Part shown: positions 42,401-48,400 of the stretch, one piece after another | Position numbering within the stretch: the stretch's first letter is position 1 | Layout: every line of letters starts with the position of its first letter | NCBI GenBank assembly: GCA_009760855.2 | Contig: WPIO01000033.1 | Span: forward strand, 3,701,001 to 3,765,000 | Reading direction: 5' to 3' | DNA: 64,000 nt | DNA from: Cristatella mucedo | Lineage: Eukaryota > Bryozoa > Phylactolaemata > Cristatellidae | Program-made: the position numbers and the translations under genes | Notes under the pieces: model-generated | Seen by the model: the letters and a program-made list of their open reading frames with translations, nothing else | Database searches by the model: none | Told to the model about the DNA's origin: nothing

Positions 42401-45400
42401 TTTAGCTCTACAGGTCCTAGACTGTGGAACTCGCTTCCACAATTCTTACGAAATGACAACTGCTCTCCTGCTGCCGACTATGGCTCATCTTTTTCAGCTG
42501 TCCTGAGCTGCTACTTCCATGCTACTCACTACCTCAACTGCTCTCCTGACTCTGCTATGCTTCCCACTTTCTCTTTGTTGCGTGAGACGAAGTCTGTTGG
42601 CTACCGAATGCGTACCGAAAGCCGCTTAGGCTGTGAATGCGCTATACGAAACTCTCACATAGTCTTAATGACTTTGTGGAGTTACAGACGGAGATACATA
42701 CATTACATATGCGTGCTGACACTGTGCATGCTTCCACTAACCACACTTGCATGCTGACCCTGTGCATGTCACCCCTTACCATGTTATTCTTGTTATTTAT
42801 TGAGCATGCTACCACTGACCAGTCGATCGTGTTTCCTTTGCAGCAAATGTAAAGCGCCTAGAAAGAGATTGAGCTCTCTGATGGTGCCTTATCAAATGTA
42901 TTATTATTATTACTATTATTATTGCTTCTCATTACCATGCTAAAGCTTGTTGTTGCTATTGCAGGCTTATTGACGGAGTCAACATTTCAACCAGCGACGA
43001 GCACATGTGGCTGATTCCTTTTGTGAATGGTCAGAGCCATAAGTTGACCTTCAACTTTCAAGAGCCGATATCAATAGTTGGCCTGCGGTTCTGGAATTAC
43101 AATAAGTCTCCTGAAGACACTTATCGAGGTGTAAGTAGGCATCCTGGTTTTTTTCTAAAACCATTGAGGTGTAACCTAGAAATCTTGGAGTATAGTCTCA
43201 CTAGATAACCATTGTAATCCACGGGAGTCTTTAGCCAGAAACTGTATGGCTGCCCAAGTGCCAACCTTTGCTTTTCCTTTGGATCCTAATTGCATGGCAT
43301 GCTTGATTGCCTTTAACCATCTTGCCCTCTTATGCGTGGCCTCTAAGAGTAATGCATGCTTACTTACTAACTTGGGTTTTTCAGCAAACGTTTTGAATTG
43401 TAATGTTCTGCCCCAGAAGACATGAGCAACTGAAGCCTGTGGACTAAATGTGTTTCGGCATCTACTACAACTCTACATTGTAATTTTCATGGTAGTTTCC
43501 CAATTTAAACTTTGCATTTTCACGGGCTTGCGATTAACTTGAAACGAATGTAGTTTTATAGCAGCCAAGGTACCAGAAGGGCACCCTAGGCAGGCAGTCA
43601 CTCGAACTGCTGAAAAAAGAGCAAAGTTTACCCTAAAGGAAACAAAGATGGCAAAAACAGCAGTAATATACAAGACATATTAGTATAGCTTTTTTGTTGC
43701 TTCTTCGTTTTAGGAATATCAATAATTTTGCTTTCCTGGTTATTAGTTCTCTTTTTGTTTCATTGCTCAATAAAACGACTCTCTTTAATTACCGATGTAT
43801 AGAATCCTCTAGATCTGTGGCGAGTGAAGCCTATTTTGGCCGAGTCTTTTACAAGGTCAATGATGCAGGTGGGAGTCTGACACTTAACGTCAAGTCTGTT
43901 TTAAGTGCCTTGAGCAGAACCAGCCATTGTGATTTTGGCAGCTACCAAAGTTCTGTCACCAACGTGATTTCAAAAATCGAATACAATCCTACCGTTGACC
44001 AGCTCAGCTGCCCTGTTCGAAAGCATCGCCAGTGGCCTTGGGATTTCTTGGGCAAACCACCAAGAAGCGAGTTAGCTGTTTTGGGAAACTCCTAACCTAT
44101 AAACTTTAGGCAAAAGCTGTCGAGCCTTCTTTTGCAGCAAATGTAAAGCACCTAGAAAGAGATTGAGTTCTCTGAGGGCGCTTTATCAAGTTCATTATTA
44201 TTATAATTTATTCGGAGTGTAAGTTGTATAACTGCTACTAGAAAATCCTTTAGTTTAGTCGTGATGTCCGCCCTGCAGCTTGGAAAGCAGTGATCTTTGC
44301 TGTCAATGTGGGCCTGCTTCTGAAGAGCATTCAGTTATTTAATCGTTTTTCAATCGATGTTGGAGATGTCCTGATAACCGAGCTCAAAAGGCACGAATCC
44401 GAACATTACTAAGGGTCATCCTTGTAGCAACCCTAGTTTAAGCTTGCATAATCTATGTTTTAATGACTCCTTAACTAATCGCATAGCTGACCTTACAGGC
44501 CAGGACACTGTGTATTTGTAATGCAATAGCACACGGTGCTGCCGTCTGTAGTCACTGCCGTCTAGCTCAGTGTGCATTCTTCAGGCCAAGGTTGCACATG
44601 TGGAACTAGACGGCGCAGCTCTGTCGCCTCCTTGTGGTCTGCTCATACGCAAAGCGCCCGGGAACTGCTATTTCGACTTCGCTCAGGAACTCATGTTCTA
44701 TGAAGTATTCGAGCGCTTCACTTATGTGCCGGCATCCTTAAGCCTTCTGACAGAGTGAGTCGCTGCGCTGCTATGCGAGCAAGGCCAGGTGATGCATTTG
44801 AGCTTTCCTTGGTGGCAAGATCTCGTCTTCTAATATTGACAGAGAACTGAAAAAGCCCGATAGTGACACAAACGAGAGCTACCTGAGCCCGGTAATGCCC
44901 ACCGGATGTATCCTTTTTCATCATCTGGAACCACATCTGTGTGCAGCTTACTGCATCTGCTGTCTATGGCGCCACCGCACCACAGCGACCTCTGCCGCTT
45001 TGTGTTCGTCAGCAAGTCACTGCCCGTGTGACTTTGCAATCTAATTGTCACCGTATATCTGCTGTTTTTGTGCCACTTTCGTCTGCGTCACTTAACAACC
45101 GGTATTCGCACCGTCGTGCGAATTTTAACCATGAGATGCCCAATGATGTGGTTCCTCTCCTTCACGACATCTCACTTCAGTCATATATCAGTTCCATTTG
45201 TTGTCGACCTGGGGTGACCACTACTACGTAGGACTGAATGGTCTGGAGTTTTATGATGAAAATGGAAAGAAAATCAAACTTGATGACAACAGTACGTAGC
45301 AAGCAGACCTCACTGCCCGTAGCTGTTGCTGCTGCGATTGTTTTCCCCACAGTGCTGCTAAATAAATCACTTTCGAGTCGGCACTCTGCTGAGGTATGCT

Positions 45401-48400
45401 TCGTCGTCGCCAATGCGATCATATGGTGATGTGATGCTGCTTTCAGATATAGCTGCCTATCCGCAGAGTGTGAACGTGCTCGACAATGTCAGTGGGGACG
45501 TGCGCACACCCGACAAGCTGATAGATGGTGTTAATGATAGCAAGGATGCGCATCACATGTGGCTAGCTCCAATTTTGCCAAGTCTGGTGAGTATTGGCAC
45601 ACAACGCACTAGCATGCTAGCACTTCACGATCCGAGTCGTGGGTTGGAATTCTGCTGCTGACAATCAATCATCCCATTGCCCAGTGCAGGCGTGGTGATA
45701 GCCACTGTTCTGTCACCACGATATACCTGTAAATGAAGTTGCTGAATGAGCTACCCTTTACTTCTCTACTACAACTCGGCTGTGGCTACACTATCGTGGT
45801 AGATTTTGCACTTGCCTCTATTTCTCCGTCATAGACAAACCGGGTCTTCATCATATTTGATCAGCCACAGACGATATCCATGATAAAGATATGGAACTAC
45901 AGTAAAACAGCACAGCGAGGCGTCAAAGAGTTTGCAGTAAATAAGTATAGTGTGGATTATCAACATTTTGTTATATGCTACTCTCGTTCAGGTTTGTTTA
46001 AACCTGCAGCAACATATCGTCGAGTTTCTTTTGCTTGAATCGCTTCGACTTTTGCCTTTAGTTACTAGTTGATGACCTACTCGTCTGGAACGGGCAGCTA
46101 AAGCCAGTGTCTCAAGCTGCCAGGGGTATCGTACCAACCGTCGATGCACCTCAGTCTTATCACACTATTCTTTTTACTACTGATGCAAATATTGTTGCAA
46201 GAGAACGACACACAATCATCAGGTAAGTTAGAGCCATGCACGAATATGTGAGCTACCGGCACGGAGCTTGCTTTATGGAAAATCTGTGAAACTCACTTGC
46301 CCACCGTCCTTGTTTTGTGTAAATGCCAGAATTAGTTTTTGTACAAGTGCTGATAGGGCATGCATCACCAGCACTGTTATGCAGATCCACACGATCGCAT
46401 AGCATCCATAGCTCACTTGGCTGCTCAGTAAGATTACCCCATGTGCATGAACGTGAGTGCACTCATAGCAGCTAGTTTGGTGCATCGTAGTAGCATCCTA
46501 TTCGTCCGTAACCATTAATTCCTTTCATTGATGCTACTATAACCGTATAATAATAATATTAATACATTTATTTTTTAGCACCCTCAGAGAACTGTATCTC
46601 TTTCTAGGCACTTGCCATATGCTATAAAGGAAGCATGTTTATATGGGTAGTGATAGCATGCACAGTGTCAGCACACATAGGCATACAAAGCCCTATTCAC
46701 AAGGACCCATCGAATGCTGTGAGGACCAAGTGCGTTTTAGCTTCTTTTTAAAAGTCGTCAGAGGAGGTTGTGACATCAGTCGGGATTGAGTTCCTAGCTT
46801 TGAGAGCATACAAACTAAAGACATGGTCTCTAAAGAATTTGAGCTTCGTTTGAGGCACGGGTTAACATCTTGAGTCAGAAGAACAGGCAGTACAAGGCCT
46901 AGGCTGATTGGGACGTAATGTTATGTAATGTAATGTAATGTATCTCCGTCTGTAACTCCACAAAGTCATTAAGACCACATGGGTGTTACGCAGGAGAGTT
47001 TTGTACAGCGCACTCACAGCCTAAGCGGCTTTCGGTACGCATTCGGTAGCCAACAGACTTAGTTCGATTAGGCAACTGCGGCGCTCACGGCAGATAAGCC
47101 TGGCTGCAGACTTTTGCACCGACTGTAAGCATCTGATTGCACGTGCCTGAAGATTGCTTTTGCTTGATAGAATAGGTAGCGAAAATGTGTTTGTAAAGAG
47201 GAATTTTTGGTGCCGTATTGGTGTTAAGTTATCATAAGCACTGACTGATTTAGTCTTTTTGTGGAGGCTTCAATAATGCGATCCGAAGTTATTTACCAAT
47301 GTATAAGCTAATCTATTGTGGTATATATTTGAAGCACCATCTCCTGTGTCTGCCGCTAACCTCTCGGCTTCTATTGTTTAATCTTTTGCAGCAACCTCCA
47401 CGAAGAGCAGGATATACGCATGACAAATGACAGTAAGGTGATAACAGCTAGCGGAAAGCAGAAATCCTTTGCACAGAAAGTTGTTGCCGACCAAGGTAAG
47501 TGCCGGCCGTTATTTGCTGCCCCCTTGTTGCAAGAAGCACTGTAACTGGAGATTCCCAATAGAGAGGTTCGTGCAATACGTTGCTCAGAGAGGGGGGCAG
47601 CTGCTGCACAACCTCGTCCTAAGCTATTGCACTATCGTTGGTGGGGGTAGACAAAGAAAAGTGCTGGAGCTCGAACGAGGTCAGCAATGTAACAACTACT
47701 CGAAACCGTGTCAAGTAACTTGCACTGGGTTGAGCATATGGTGACTCAGTAAAAGGAAAAACTTGAGCAATTCGGGCTCTGCGTCATGCAGCTTGCATGG
47801 CCAGTAACTAGTATCCGAATGGCAGGCGACTGCTTCTTTTTATCTGCAGTACTACGGCAGTTGGCCGACCCCATAAGTGCAGTGTTAGCACAGATATACA
47901 GGTACACGTACGTGTTTCCCTTATGCTAACAGACTTTTAGGTGCTAGACCACTTTGATTGTTGATAGTAATCAGAAAACCTGTAAAGTTCGTTTTTCTAT
48001 TGTTTGCTGCAACTATGTTATTCTTCATGTGTGGTTGACTAGCTGCTCTGTGGTTGATCAATTTCTCGTCCAAAAAATTGGCTACCATGTGGGGCAGTGT
48101 GCACCAGTGCAGCCCACAGTGTCATATTGCTTTGCACTTATCATTCCGTTGTCATCTGGAGTTAAAATGTGCAATTCCTGTAGTTCGCTCTGTCCGTTGA
48201 AAGTGATCTAGTCAATGCGATCAAATGAGTTTTCGCAAATGCAGGACCGCCTTGGCTTAAGTCATAAATCATTTTGCCACTGTCCCTGTTGATAGTAGAC
48301 TGTTGTAGCTAAGCCGTTGCTTGTGGCAGCTACCCCTGGTTGCCTTAAATTTAACTAAATTGTACAAGTTGGGTTTGTGATACTAGCAGGCAAGTGACTA

